This document shows, piece by piece, positions 1-7,263 of a stretch of DNA of 8,070 nucleotides. Every line of letters begins with the position of its first letter. Within the stretch, counting starts at the first letter, position 1. Below the pieces are notes generated by a model. The model was not told the DNA's origin. It worked only from the letters and a program-made list of their open reading frames with translations, and searched no databases. Origin of the DNA: Planctomycetes bacterium SM23_32. Lineage in GTDB: Bacteria; Planctomycetota; Brocadiia; SM23-32. A program made the translations under genes and the position numbers. Location: the NCBI GenBank assembly GCA_001303885.1, contig LJUE01000085.1, positions 1 to 8,070 of the forward strand, in the 5' to 3' direction.

Positions 1-513
1 GAGCCGCTCGGCCGCGCGGCTGACGGGCACCTCCACGCAGGCCACCGTCACGTCCGCCTGGTTGGCCTCGTGGGCGGCGAGCATGGGCGCGTAGTCCATG
101 CGATAGACGTGGTCCCCCCCGAGCACGAGGACGTGCCGGGGCCGCACGCCGTCGAGCGTGTAGATGTTCTGGTAGATGGCGTCGGCCGTGCCCAGGTACC
201 AGTCGGAGCTGGTCCTCTGCTGCGGGGGGCGGGTCTCGATCCACTCGCCCAGCTCAGGGTTGAAGATGTTCCAGCCGAAGCTGACGTGCCGGTCCAGCGA
301 CTCGCTCTTGTACTGGGTGAGCACGTATATGCGGCGCAGGCCGCTGTTGAGGCAGTTGCTCAGGGCGAAGTCTATGATGCGGTAGACGCCGGCGAAGGGC
401 ACGGCCGGCTTGGCGCGCTCCTTGGTGAGGGGATAGAGCCGCTCCCCCTGCCCGCCGGCCAGCACCATGACCAGCGTCTGCCTGATGGCATCGTTGGACC
501 CGAAGCGTTCCAT
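1..513 (-). CDS. glgC: Glucose-1-phosphate adenylyltransferase (ADP-glucose pyrophosphorylase), N-terminal part
   Basis: Catalyses ATP + glucose-1-phosphate to ADP-glucose + PPi, the committed step of bacterial glycogen synthesis in the cytoplasm. The 171 visible residues form the N-terminal nucleotidyltransferase (Rossmann-like) domain. They contain the nucleotide loop LAGGQGERL (residues 18-26), KERAKPAVPF (31-40), RIIDFALSNC (45-54), TQYKS (66-70), WYLGTADA (105-112) and GDHVY (133-137); D134 matches catalytic D142 of the E. coli enzyme. The family is usually about 400-430 residues, so the rest, including the C-terminal left-handed beta-helix, lies beyond base 1. The ATG at 511-513 is preceded by a GGGAGGTG Shine-Dalgarno at 526-533, 12 nt upstream. 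An in-frame GTG at 526-528 overlaps that site and is less likely. The gene follows the response regulator by 40 bp on the same strand. The position equivalent to E. coli K39 (activator response) is E32, so its allosteric effectors probably differ from the enteric enzyme. Identity is near certain. Confidence 0.97.
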   Translation of the reverse strand, partial: MERFGSNDAIRQTLVMVLAGGQGERLYPLTKERAKPAVPFAGVYRIIDFALSNCLNSGLRRIYVLTQYKSESLDRHVSFGWNIFNPELGEWIETRPPQQRTSSDWYLGTADAIYQNIYTLDGVRPRHVLVLGGDHVYRMDYAPMLAAHEANQADVTVACVEVPVSRAAERL

Positions 514-525
514 GCGGCTGTCTGG

Positions 526-533
526 CACCTCCC
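526..533 (-). promoter_or_regulatory. Ribosome binding site deciding the glgC start
   Basis: GGGAGGTG lies 12 nt upstream of the ATG at 511-513, within the 40-bp gap after the response regulator. Its final GTG is also an in-frame potential start, but using it would leave no ribosome site. The ATG is preferred, though the spacing is somewhat long. Confidence 0.6.
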
Positions 534-553
534 GCCCCGTTTGGCTGGCAGGC

Positions 554-931
554 TCAGTCCGGCTGCGAGGAGGCCCGCCTGCGCAGGGCGTCCTCCACCG
601 CGTCAATGAGGGGGCCCACGTCGGACGACTTCAGGATGTAAGCGTCGGCGGCCCAGCTCATGAAGTTGTCCTGATACTCGCTGTAGCCGGTGTTGATAAT
701 GACGGGGATGTCCTTGTTCTGGCTGAGGATCCTGGACATGGACTCGATGCCGTCCATCTTCTCCGGCAGGTTGATGTCCATGATGACGACGTCGGGAGCG
801 GCCCGCTGCGCAAGCTCGACGGCGGCTTTGCCGTCGGCCGCGCAGATCACCTCGTAGCCCCGCTCCTCCAGCTCCTGCTGGTAGAGCAGGCGCACGTTGT
901 CTTCGTCTTCCACAAGCAAGACGGTGGGCAT
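554..931 (-). CDS. Stand-alone receiver-domain response regulator
   Basis: A 125-residue protein that is one complete CheY-like receiver domain with no DNA-binding or enzymatic output domain. Seen in the sequence: acidic pocket E8/D9 in VLLVEDED, phospho-acceptor D52 in VVIMDINLP, switch T81 in INTGYS, aromatic switch residue Y98 and conserved K101. After the lysine the usual KP is replaced by KSS. The ATG at 929-931 lies 2 nt past the TAA of the large histidine kinase, and its ribosome site is inside the kinase's last codons, so the two are surely co-translated and are almost certainly cognate partners. With no output domain, it must act by protein-protein contact, as a phosphorelay intermediate or as a phosphate sink. 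The next gene downstream is glgC, 40 bp away, so a role tied to glycogen metabolism is inferred from context only. The receiver assignment is secure; the target is unknown. Confidence 0.95.
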   Translation of the reverse strand: MPTVLLVEDEDNVRLLYQQELEERGYEVICAADGKAAVELAQRAAPDVVIMDINLPEKMDGIESMSRILSQNKDIPVIINTGYSEYQDNFMSWAADAYILKSSDVGPLIDAVEDALRRRASSQPD

Positions 932-933
932 CG

Positions 934-3900
934 TTATCCCCCTTCCATGCTGCTGGCTTGCTGGCGTCGCAGGGGCGCCGGTCCCTTGTCGCTCAGCGCG
1001 AGGGTCACCCTGAAGGTGGAGCCGGCCCCCAGTTCGCTTTCCACTTCGATGCGGCCGCCGTGCTGCTCGACGATGCGCCGGCTCACCGACAGCCCCAGCC
1101 CGACCCCCCCTATCTTGGTGGTGAAGAACGGGCTGAAGAGCTTCTCCAGCGTGTCCGGTTCCATGCCGGGGCCGGTGTCGGCCACGGCCATGCTCACCTC
1201 GCCCTCGGCCAGGGCGGTGCTGACGGAGAGCGTCCCGCCCCCCTTGTTCTCCATGCCCTCTATCGCGTTCTTCAGCAGGTTGATGACGACCTGCTTGATC
1301 ATCTCACCGTCGGCCGGCACGGGGGGCAGGTCGCGCTCCAGGGACGCCCGCACGGAGATGCCCTCCTCGTCGAGCTGCTCCCGGAACTGCTCGATGGTCT
1401 CCCCGACGATCTCGTTGAGGCAGATGGGCGTCTTGTCGGGCCGCAGGGGGCGCGTGTAGTCGAGCACGTTGACCAGCGTGCGTTCGAGCCGTTGCACTTC
1501 GTCGTGGATGATGGAGGCGTTGCGGTAGGTCTTGGGGTCGTGCTTGTACTGGCGCGCTATGGAGGCGGCGAAGCCGCCGATGACGGTCAGCGGGTTGCGG
1601 ATCTCGTGGGCGAGGTGGCTGGCCATCCGGCCGACGCTGGCCATGCGCTCGGCCTCGATGAGGCGGTCGCGCGTGCGCCGCAGCTCGCGCAGCTGGTCGC
1701 CGATCCGCTGGTAGGCCCGCGCGTTGGCAATGGCCAGCGAGGCCTGGCGCGAGAACATCTCCAGCAGCTGCACCTGATCCTGGGTCACCGGCGAGCGCGA
1801 GTACTTGTTATCGGCCAGCATCACGCCGAGCGGCTCGTCCTGAACGGCCAGCGGCACGCACACGAACTCCGCCAGCTCCAGCCGCCCCGCCAGCCTCTCG
1901 TCCATGTGCGGGTCGGAGCGTGCGTCTCCCACGTGCGCAGAGGTGCGGCTCCCAAGCGTGCTTACGAGCGTGTCCCTGGAATGCGAGACAGGGATGCGCA
2001 GGTCACGCACGCGCCGGGTCAGCTCCATGTCGCCTTCGGAGGGCGCAGCGGAGTCCAGAAGCTGTTCGATGCTCTCTGCGCTCTCATCCAGGTCCTGCCA
2101 GATGCGGCGCGCCTCCTGCAGGGAGACCGGCCCTACGGCCATGCGCCCCTCCAGCTGGGCGGCCGACTCGTCCAGCAGGAAGATGAAGGCCCGGTTCAGC
2201 CCGATCGCGTGGCCCGCCGTCACGCAGGTCAGCACGAGGTGGAGCACCTTCTCCAGGTCCAGCGAGGTTTCCACCTTCTCGGTGAGCTTGTTGATGAGCC
2301 GCATCTGCTCGGTCTGGCGGCGCTGGTCGGTGATGTCGAGCGTCAGCACGACCAGGCGCGTCTCGCCGTGGGACACAGGCGTGAAGACCTGCTGGTAGCA
2401 GTGCCAGACGCCCTTCCTGTCGGTCGTCTCGTGGACGCGGCTCTGGGGCCGGCCCGTCTTGATCGCCACTTCGATGGGGCAGGTCTCCCTCTTGCAGTAG
2501 CCGCACACGCAGACCTCGTGGCACTCTTTGCCCAGAGCGTCCTCGGCGAAGTCGAACCACTGCATCAGCGTCGTGTTGGCCCACTGGAGCCCGAGCTTGT
2601 GATCGAAGAGCGCCAGCCCGGCGCCCATCGCGCCCACGACGAGCTGGAGGGCGTCCCTTTCGCGGCGGACCTGCTCCTCGGCGCGTTTCCGCTCGGTGAC
2701 GTCCATCAGGTAGGCCGTGAACCCGATGTGCCTGCCCTCCTCGTCCTGCATGGGGACGCGCGTCTCCTGGATGACGCGGGGCACGCCGTCCTTGCGCAGC
2801 ATGGTCACCTCGGACTCGGCGCGGCCTTCGCGCAGGCATCGGGCCAGCGACGCCTTCAGGTCGTAGGGCTCGGCGGCAAGGTCCGCCGGCGTCTTCCGCC
2901 CCACCACTTCCGATTGCGAGTAGCCGAGCAGCTTCTCGCAGCTCGGCATCCAGTGCGTGTAGACGCCGTCCTTGTCGGTGCTCGTTATGCCGACCGCCGT
3001 GCTGCGGATGATGTTGGTGAGCTGCCGCTGGGCCTGCTCGATGTGGTACTGGTCGCGCCGCCGCTGAGTGATCATGCTGGCATTCTGGAGCGCCACGCCG
3101 ATGTGGGGGGCGACGTGCTCGAGGGCGGCGATCTCGCTGTCCGGGAAGTCGCCTTCCCGTTCGGACAAAAAGTGCAGCACGCCGATCACGCGCTCGCCCT
3201 TCTTGACCGGCAGGGCCAGCTCGCTGCGCGCCCGGTACTCTTCCTCGAACGCCACCAGGCGGCGGTCGTCCTGCTCCAGCTCGGAGGCCCGGACGGTCTC
3301 GCCGGTGCGGGCGCAGAGGCCAATGAAGCCCTCGCCGATCTTCTGCCGGTACTGGTCCGGCCTGTAGCGGCCGCCCCGGCCCGCTTCGGCCACCAGCGCG
3401 CATTCGCCCGCCGCTGCGTCCACCCTGAACAGCGACACGTCGAAGTAGTCGCGGAAGGCCCTCAGCGCTTCGGCCACCCCCTCCAGCAGCGCCTCGCGGG
3501 TCGGCAGCTCCAGCAGCACGCGCCCGATGCGGGCAATCACCTCGGCCTCGCTGATCTCCTTGCGCGAGCGCTCTATGCGCCCGGTGCGGTCGAGGGCCAG
3601 GGCCATCACGTTGGCGAAGTCGGCCAGCCGCCGCTGGTCGGTTTCGCGAAACGTGTTGCGCGCCCTGCCGTAGAGCAACAGCGCGCCCATCACCTCGCCG
3701 CGGGACACCAGGGGGCAGCAGGCCAGGCTCAGGGCCCCCGCCTCGGCCAGCTCCGCGGCGTTCACCAGCAGCTCGTCCTCGCTCACGTCGGGGCAGACGT
3801 AGGCCTCACGGCGCCGCCCCACCCGCTCCAGCAGGCTCAACGTGCCGCCGCCGGCCACCTCGCGGTCGGTCAGGTATTGCCGCCTCTCGGTGAGCAAGGG

Positions 3901-4557
3901 CAGGGGCATCGGCGGCTCCTCGGTGATGTCGCGCCGCGCCCCGCCCGGCTCCTCGCCGAAGCGTATGCGGCAGCCGGCCAGGTCCCATATGCCGCGCAGC
4001 TTGCCCGCCGCCACCTGGAGCACCTCGGCGGGGCTCTGGGCGTCCGCCAGCGCCTCCTCGGCGTCCCAGGCGGCAAAGATCTCCTGCAGCCGCTCGCGCG
4101 CCGTCAGGTGGTCCGCCTCGGCCGTCAGCTCGTAGAGGTCCGCGCTCTTGCGCAGCACGGCCTCCACCGTGTCGTCCACCAGCCGGGAGACGCGGAAGGC
4201 TTCCAGCTCATCCTCCAGCGTCTCGAAGATCACCTGCTTGCTGACGCTCTTCAGCTCCAGCAGCACGTAGGCCACGTCGGCCAGGCGCACGTTGTTCTGC
4301 CGCCCCTCCAGGATCAGGTGATAGAAGGCGGCGGAGTCCGTCTCGGGAGTCCGGGTTTCCAGCCGCGAGAGCACCATCGCCATCAAGTCCTCAGCGTCCT
4401 CCCGCAGGACGCGCTCGGTAGCGAACCCCTCGGCTCCCTTCTCGCGGGTCAGCAGGTGGATCTTCTCCATCCAGCGGCTGATCAACTCGCCTTTGTGATC
4501 GCGCAGCGCCTGCGCCGCCTTTCGCCGCTGATCGACTATCTCCCCGTGTTCTGCCAC
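934..4557 (-). CDS. Soluble multi-sensor histidine kinase (RsbR-type N-domain, three GAF, two PAS, HisKA, HATPase)
   Basis: A 1207-residue sensor kinase with no signal peptide or membrane helix, hence cytoplasmic. Apparent order: helical N-terminal region resembling RsbRD_N (about 20-145); GAF1 (about 165-325); GAF2 (about 340-495); PAS1 with PAC tail ending in MDVTERKRAEE (about 512-627); PAS2 (about 632-747) with clustered cysteines C679, C683, C685, C688 and C693; GAF3 (about 755-948); a signalling helix; HisKA with H-box HLAHEIRNPL, phospho-acceptor H984; and HATPase with N-box (N1093, N1097), G1 DTGPGM (1127-1132), F-box FSPFFTTK (1141-1148) and G2 GVGLGL (1151-1156). All catalytic motifs are intact, so it should be an active HPK4-like kinase. 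The start is GTG at 4555-4557, with GGGAG about 8 nt upstream and only 18 bp after the glgA stop. It ends 2 nt before its presumed partner receiver. The GAF and PAS ligands cannot be read from sequence. Kinase identity is certain; exact GAF boundaries and the RsbRD_N label are less so. Confidence 0.95.
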   Translation of the reverse strand: MAEHGEIVDQRRKAAQALRDHKGELISRWMEKIHLLTREKGAEGFATERVLREDAEDLMAMVLSRLETRTPETDSAAFYHLILEGRQNNVRLADVAYVLLELKSVSKQVIFETLEDELEAFRVSRLVDDTVEAVLRKSADLYELTAEADHLTARERLQEIFAAWDAEEALADAQSPAEVLQVAAGKLRGIWDLAGCRIRFGEEPGGARRDITEEPPMPLPLLTERRQYLTDREVAGGGTLSLLERVGRRREAYVCPDVSEDELLVNAAELAEAGALSLACCPLVSRGEVMGALLLYGRARNTFRETDQRRLADFANVMALALDRTGRIERSRKEISEAEVIARIGRVLLELPTREALLEGVAEALRAFRDYFDVSLFRVDAAAGECALVAEAGRGGRYRPDQYRQKIGEGFIGLCARTGETVRASELEQDDRRLVAFEEEYRARSELALPVKKGERVIGVLHFLSEREGDFPDSEIAALEHVAPHIGVALQNASMITQRRRDQYHIEQAQRQLTNIIRSTAVGITSTDKDGVYTHWMPSCEKLLGYSQSEVVGRKTPADLAAEPYDLKASLARCLREGRAESEVTMLRKDGVPRVIQETRVPMQDEEGRHIGFTAYLMDVTERKRAEEQVRRERDALQLVVGAMGAGLALFDHKLGLQWANTTLMQWFDFAEDALGKECHEVCVCGYCKRETCPIEVAIKTGRPQSRVHETTDRKGVWHCYQQVFTPVSHGETRLVVLTLDITDQRRQTEQMRLINKLTEKVETSLDLEKVLHLVLTCVTAGHAIGLNRAFIFLLDESAAQLEGRMAVGPVSLQEARRIWQDLDESAESIEQLLDSAAPSEGDMELTRRVRDLRIPVSHSRDTLVSTLGSRTSAHVGDARSDPHMDERLAGRLELAEFVCVPLAVQDEPLGVMLADNKYSRSPVTQDQVQLLEMFSRQASLAIANARAYQRIGDQLRELRRTRDRLIEAERMASVGRMASHLAHEIRNPLTVIGGFAASIARQYKHDPKTYRNASIIHDEVQRLERTLVNVLDYTRPLRPDKTPICLNEIVGETIEQFREQLDEEGISVRASLERDLPPVPADGEMIKQVVINLLKNAIEGMENKGGGTLSVSTALAEGEVSMAVADTGPGMEPDTLEKLFSPFFTTKIGGVGLGLSVSRRIVEQHGGRIEVESELGAGSTFRVTLALSDKGPAPLRRQQASSMEGG
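937..944 (-). promoter_or_regulatory. Ribosome binding site of the response regulator, inside the kinase 3' end
   Basis: The last kinase codons and stop provide AAGGGGGA, 5 nt before the receiver's ATG at 929-931. The site is read through by ribosomes finishing the kinase, so translation of the two proteins is very probably coupled, as is common for cognate two-component pairs. Confidence 0.75.
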
Positions 4558-4575
4558 GGCCCGGCTCCCGCCCTG

Positions 4576-6072
4576 CTATGTGGCCACCTTCTCTTTGAGC
4601 TTCTCGCGCGCCTTCCGGTAGACGTCCAAGTACTCGCGTGCGCTGCGCCCCCAGGACCAGTCCTGCCGCATGCCGTTCACCATGAGCCGGCGCCACGTCT
4701 CCGGCTGTTCGTAGACGGCTACGGCCCGCCTCACCGCCTCCACCAGGGCGTCGGCGCTGTACTGCTCGAAGCTGAAGCCCGTTGCCTCGCCCGCCTCCAG
4801 CCCCGCCTCCGTGTAGTCCGTCACCGTGTCCGCCAGTCCGCCCGTGGCGCGCACCACGGGCACCGTGCCGTAGCGCAGGCTGTAGAGCTGGTTCAGCCCG
4901 CAGGGCTCGAAGCGGCTGGGCATCAGGAACATGTCCGACCCGGCCTCGACGAGGTGGGCCGCCGCGTTGTCATACTCCAGCACCACGCCGACTGAGTCAG
5001 CGTGCTCCGACTGCATCTGGCGCAGGAACGCGTGGTACCGGGGGTCGCCGCGGCCGAGCGCCACCAGCTGCACGCCCATGGCGAGAAGCGCCGGCATGGC
5101 GTCCTCCAGCAGGTCCAGGCCCTTCTGGTCAACCAGCCGGCAGACCATGCCGATCAGGGGCGCCCTGTCGTCCTGGCGCACGGCGAACCGCCCCTGAAGC
5201 GCCCGCTTGCACTCGGCCTTCCCCGCCAGGTCCTGGACGCTGTAGTTGGCCGGGATCAGCTCGTCGCCGGCGGGGTCCCACTCGTCGGTGTCTATGCCGT
5301 TGACGATGCCGAACAGGTCCTCGGCGCGCTCCTGGAGGACGCCGTGCATTCCGCAGCCCTGCTCCTGGGTGCGTATCTCCTCGCTGTAGCGCTTGCTGAC
5401 GGTGGTCAGCACGTCCGCTCCCACCAGGCCCGCCTTCAGGAACGAGAGGTTGCCGAAGTACTCGAGCATCTTCCAGTTGAACAGCCGCCACGGCAGGCCC
5501 GCCAGGTTCATGTCCCAGTGCCAGAAGATGCCCTGATAGGCAATGTTGTGGATGGTGAAGACGGTGGCCGTGTTCGGGAACTCCTCGGCGTAGGTGTATC
5601 TGACGTAGATCGGCACCAGGCCCGTCGGCCAGTCGTGGGCGTGGATGACGTCGGGCTCCAGCCCCAGCGCGATGCTCATCTCCAGCGCGCCGCGCGACAG
5701 GAAGATGAACCGCTCGCTGTTGTCCTGGTAGTCGCTGTTGTCCTGCGGCTTGGTGTAGTAGCCGTCCCGGTCATAGTAGCGGTCGTTCTCCAGGAAGTAG
5801 ACGGTGGCGCTGCTATCCGGCAGGACGGTCTGCCAGGCCACGGCCGGCACCCGTGCGTCGCCGACGGGCACGGTGAAGCGGCCTCCCTCGACGGGGTGCA
5901 GGGGCAGGCCCGCCCTGTCGGCCGCCTGGCGCACGCCGCGATAGAGCGGGCTGATCACCGAGACGTTCGCCCCCAGCGCGTCCAGCGCCGGCGGCAGAGA
6001 CCCGAGCACGTCCGCCAATCCGCCCTCCTTGGAGAACGGGGAGACCTCCGGGGCTACCATCAGGATCCGCAT
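4576..6072 (-). CDS. glgA: Glycogen synthase (ADP-glucose, GT5 family)
   Basis: Transfers glucose from ADP-glucose to the non-reducing end of alpha-1,4-glucan, downstream of GlgC. The 498 residues are close to the usual 470-500 of bacterial GlgA and show both GT-B halves. The N-terminal half has MRILMVAPEVSPFSKEGGLA with the glucan/ADP-glucose lysine K15, HAHDW (144-148) and FTIHNIAYQG (172-181). The C-terminal half has GMVCRLVDQKG with R312 and K317, matching the phosphate-contacting R300/K305 pair of the E. coli enzyme, and SRFEPCGLNQLYSLRYGT (386-403) with catalytic E389 and nearby C391. The ATG at 6070-6072 gives the canonical N-terminus and has AGGAG about 9 nt upstream. The gene lies 95 bp after the GalT-like gene and 18 bp before the histidine kinase on the same strand. 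No motif is missing or broken. Identity is very secure. Confidence 0.98.
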   Translation of the reverse strand: MRILMVAPEVSPFSKEGGLADVLGSLPPALDALGANVSVISPLYRGVRQAADRAGLPLHPVEGGRFTVPVGDARVPAVAWQTVLPDSSATVYFLENDRYYDRDGYYTKPQDNSDYQDNSERFIFLSRGALEMSIALGLEPDVIHAHDWPTGLVPIYVRYTYAEEFPNTATVFTIHNIAYQGIFWHWDMNLAGLPWRLFNWKMLEYFGNLSFLKAGLVGADVLTTVSKRYSEEIRTQEQGCGMHGVLQERAEDLFGIVNGIDTDEWDPAGDELIPANYSVQDLAGKAECKRALQGRFAVRQDDRAPLIGMVCRLVDQKGLDLLEDAMPALLAMGVQLVALGRGDPRYHAFLRQMQSEHADSVGVVLEYDNAAAHLVEAGSDMFLMPSRFEPCGLNQLYSLRYGTVPVVRATGGLADTVTDYTEAGLEAGEATGFSFEQYSADALVEAVRRAVAVYEQPETWRRLMVNGMRQDWSWGRSAREYLDVYRKAREKLKEKVAT

Positions 6073-6104
6073 GGGTGCTGGCTCCTCGTCTGCATCTCCT
6101 CGTC

Positions 6105-6115
6105 AATGCCTGCCC
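6105..6115. repeat. 11-bp motif upstream of glgA, also found upstream of galT
   Basis: AATGCCTGCCC (GGGCAGGCATT on the coding strand) lies 33-43 bases upstream of the glgA start, in the 95-bp gap after the GalT-like gene. An identical 11-mer in the same orientation occurs at 7261-7271 beside the galT promoter. It could be a shared protein-binding site or coincidence. Confidence 0.3.
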
Positions 6116-6167
6116 GGGCTGGGCGCGCCATATGCCGCCCGTGCCCACAGCGCGCATCCCGCCGCGG

Positions 6168-7220
6168 CTAACTGCCCGCTCTCGTGCCGACGGACATCGG
6201 CGCCACCTTCGCCTCCACCTGCGTCTGCGGCACGCGCCGCAGGTGCTCGGCCGCGCGCTCCGGCTCCATGGGGTTGATGTAGAAGCCTGTGCCCCATTCG
6301 AACCCGGCCACCTCCGTGACGCGGGGGATCAGCTCCAGATGCCAGTGGAAGTGCCCCACGTCGGTCCCCGTCGTCGGCGCCGTGTGGATGGCGAAGTTGT
6401 AGGGCGGGTCCTGGAGGCAGACTTCCAGCCGCGCCAGGGTCTGCTGCACGAAGGCCGCGAACTCGGGGACCAGATCCTCGCCCAACCGGCCGAAGTGCGG
6501 CGAGTGCTCCTTCGGCAGCACCCACAGCTCGAACGGGAACCTGGCCGCAAAGGGGCTCAGCGCAACGAAGCTCCCGCTTTCGAGCGCCACGCGCTCACGT
6601 GTCTCGAGCTCCTGGCGCAACATCTCGCAGAACATGCACTCCCCGCGGTCACGGTAGAAGGCGTCGCAGGAGGTCATCTCCTCGTGGACGCGCTTCGGCA
6701 TCACGGGCACCGCGATGAGCTGGGAGTGGGAATGCTCGATGCTGGCGCCGGCGGCGGTGCCCACGTTCTTGAACAGCAGCACGTAGCTGAGCCGTTCGTT
6801 CGCGCTCAGAACCTTCGAGCGGCTCAAGTAGGTCTCAACGACGACCGCGTACTCCTCCGGGGCCATCTCGGTGGGCGTCACCACGTGCCGAGGGCACTCA
6901 ATGATCACCTCGTGCGCCCCGAACCCGCTCATCACCTGGTGCAGGCCGGCGCCCTGGACCGTCAGACGCTCGTCGAGCCGCAGGGCGGGGAACTTATTGG
7001 GCACCACGCGCACCTTCCAGCCCGGCGTGTTAGGCGCGGTGCCGGCCGCCCGGACCGCCGCCATCTCGGCCGGCGTGCGGTCCTCGTTGCCCTCGCAGAA
7101 GGGACAGAATCCCCCCCGCCTCTCGCCCCGGCTCACGAAGAAGTCGTGCGGGCGCGCCGCCCGGTCCGTAGCGATGATGACCCACCGCCCGCTGACGGGG
7201 TCGCGGCGAATCTCGCCCAT
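6168..7220 (-). CDS. galT: Galactose-1-phosphate uridylyltransferase family protein (possible ADP-glucose phosphorylase)
   Basis: A 350-residue HIT-superfamily nucleotidyl transferase of the GalT type, normally exchanging UMP between UDP-glucose and galactose-1-phosphate through a nucleotidyl-histidine. Seen: RRDPVSGRWVII (5-16); zinc-site CPFC (C39, C42) with H112 and H163 as likely further ligands; active-site HSHSQ (163-167), nucleophile H165; a second metal site likely formed by C195, C198, H239 or H242, and H290; HFHWHLELIPR (290-300); and GFEWGTGFYINP (306-317) at the C-terminal end. Textbook GalT has HPHGQ; the Ser-containing HSHSQ, the paired CxxC motifs and overall wording recall the Arabidopsis ADP-glucose phosphorylase. 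Given glgA and glgC nearby, ADP-glucose may be a substrate; this is inference. The HWH segment is more like ordinary bacterial GalT. The ATG at 7218-7220 has AAGGGAG 9 nt upstream. It is the first gene of the minus-strand cluster. Family is certain; substrate is not. Confidence 0.9.
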   Translation of the reverse strand: MGEIRRDPVSGRWVIIATDRAARPHDFFVSRGERRGGFCPFCEGNEDRTPAEMAAVRAAGTAPNTPGWKVRVVPNKFPALRLDERLTVQGAGLHQVMSGFGAHEVIIECPRHVVTPTEMAPEEYAVVVETYLSRSKVLSANERLSYVLLFKNVGTAAGASIEHSHSQLIAVPVMPKRVHEEMTSCDAFYRDRGECMFCEMLRQELETRERVALESGSFVALSPFAARFPFELWVLPKEHSPHFGRLGEDLVPEFAAFVQQTLARLEVCLQDPPYNFAIHTAPTTGTDVGHFHWHLELIPRVTEVAGFEWGTGFYINPMEPERAAEHLRRVPQTQVEAKVAPMSVGTRAGS

Positions 7221-7234
7221 CCGCGCTCGCTCCC

Positions 7235-7263
7235 TTCAAGAACTCGACGGGCTTCATTATAAT
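7235..7263 (+). promoter_or_regulatory. Possible divergent promoter for the TatD-family gene
   Basis: On the plus strand a perfect TATAAT occurs at 7258-7263, overlapping the minus-strand box. With 17-bp spacing the -35 would be TTCAAG (7235-7240), only 3 of 6 matches. Transcription would start near 7270, about 50 nt before the tatD-like ATG. The -10 is strong and the -35 weak, so the call is tentative. Confidence 0.3.

Noticed and set aside
526..528. Alternative GTG start for glgC, five codons upstream of the ATG
   Set aside because: It is part of the Shine-Dalgarno GGGAGGTG itself, and no other ribosome site precedes it.
514..553. Possible hairpin or separate promoter between the response regulator and glgC
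   Set aside because: Only a short direct repeat (TGCCAG twice on the coding strand) is present, with no stable stem or T-tract and no AT-rich -10 box.
467..1459. Plus-strand open frame of 330 codons opposite the receiver gene and the kinase catalytic end
   Set aside because: No domain is recognisable and it spans the kinase-receiver junction, whose minus-strand genes are certain.
958..4995. Plus-strand open frame of 1345 codons opposite the kinase and the end of glgA
   Set aside because: Its translation is rich in R, A, H, V, L and Q low-complexity wording with no recognisable domain, and it covers two genes with complete catalytic motifs on the other strand. Long antisense frames are expected in G+C-rich DNA.
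6073..6167. Possible terminator or internal promoter in the galT-glgA gap
   Set aside because: GC-rich partial inverted matches around CCCGGGC lack a T-run. The TTGACG on the minus strand at 6101-6106 has no plausible -10 at the right distance.
5002..7262. Further plus-strand open frames (5002-6171, 6075-7262) opposite glgA and the GalT-like gene
   Set aside because: These are shadows: no family motifs, and they lie opposite genes with intact active-site residues.
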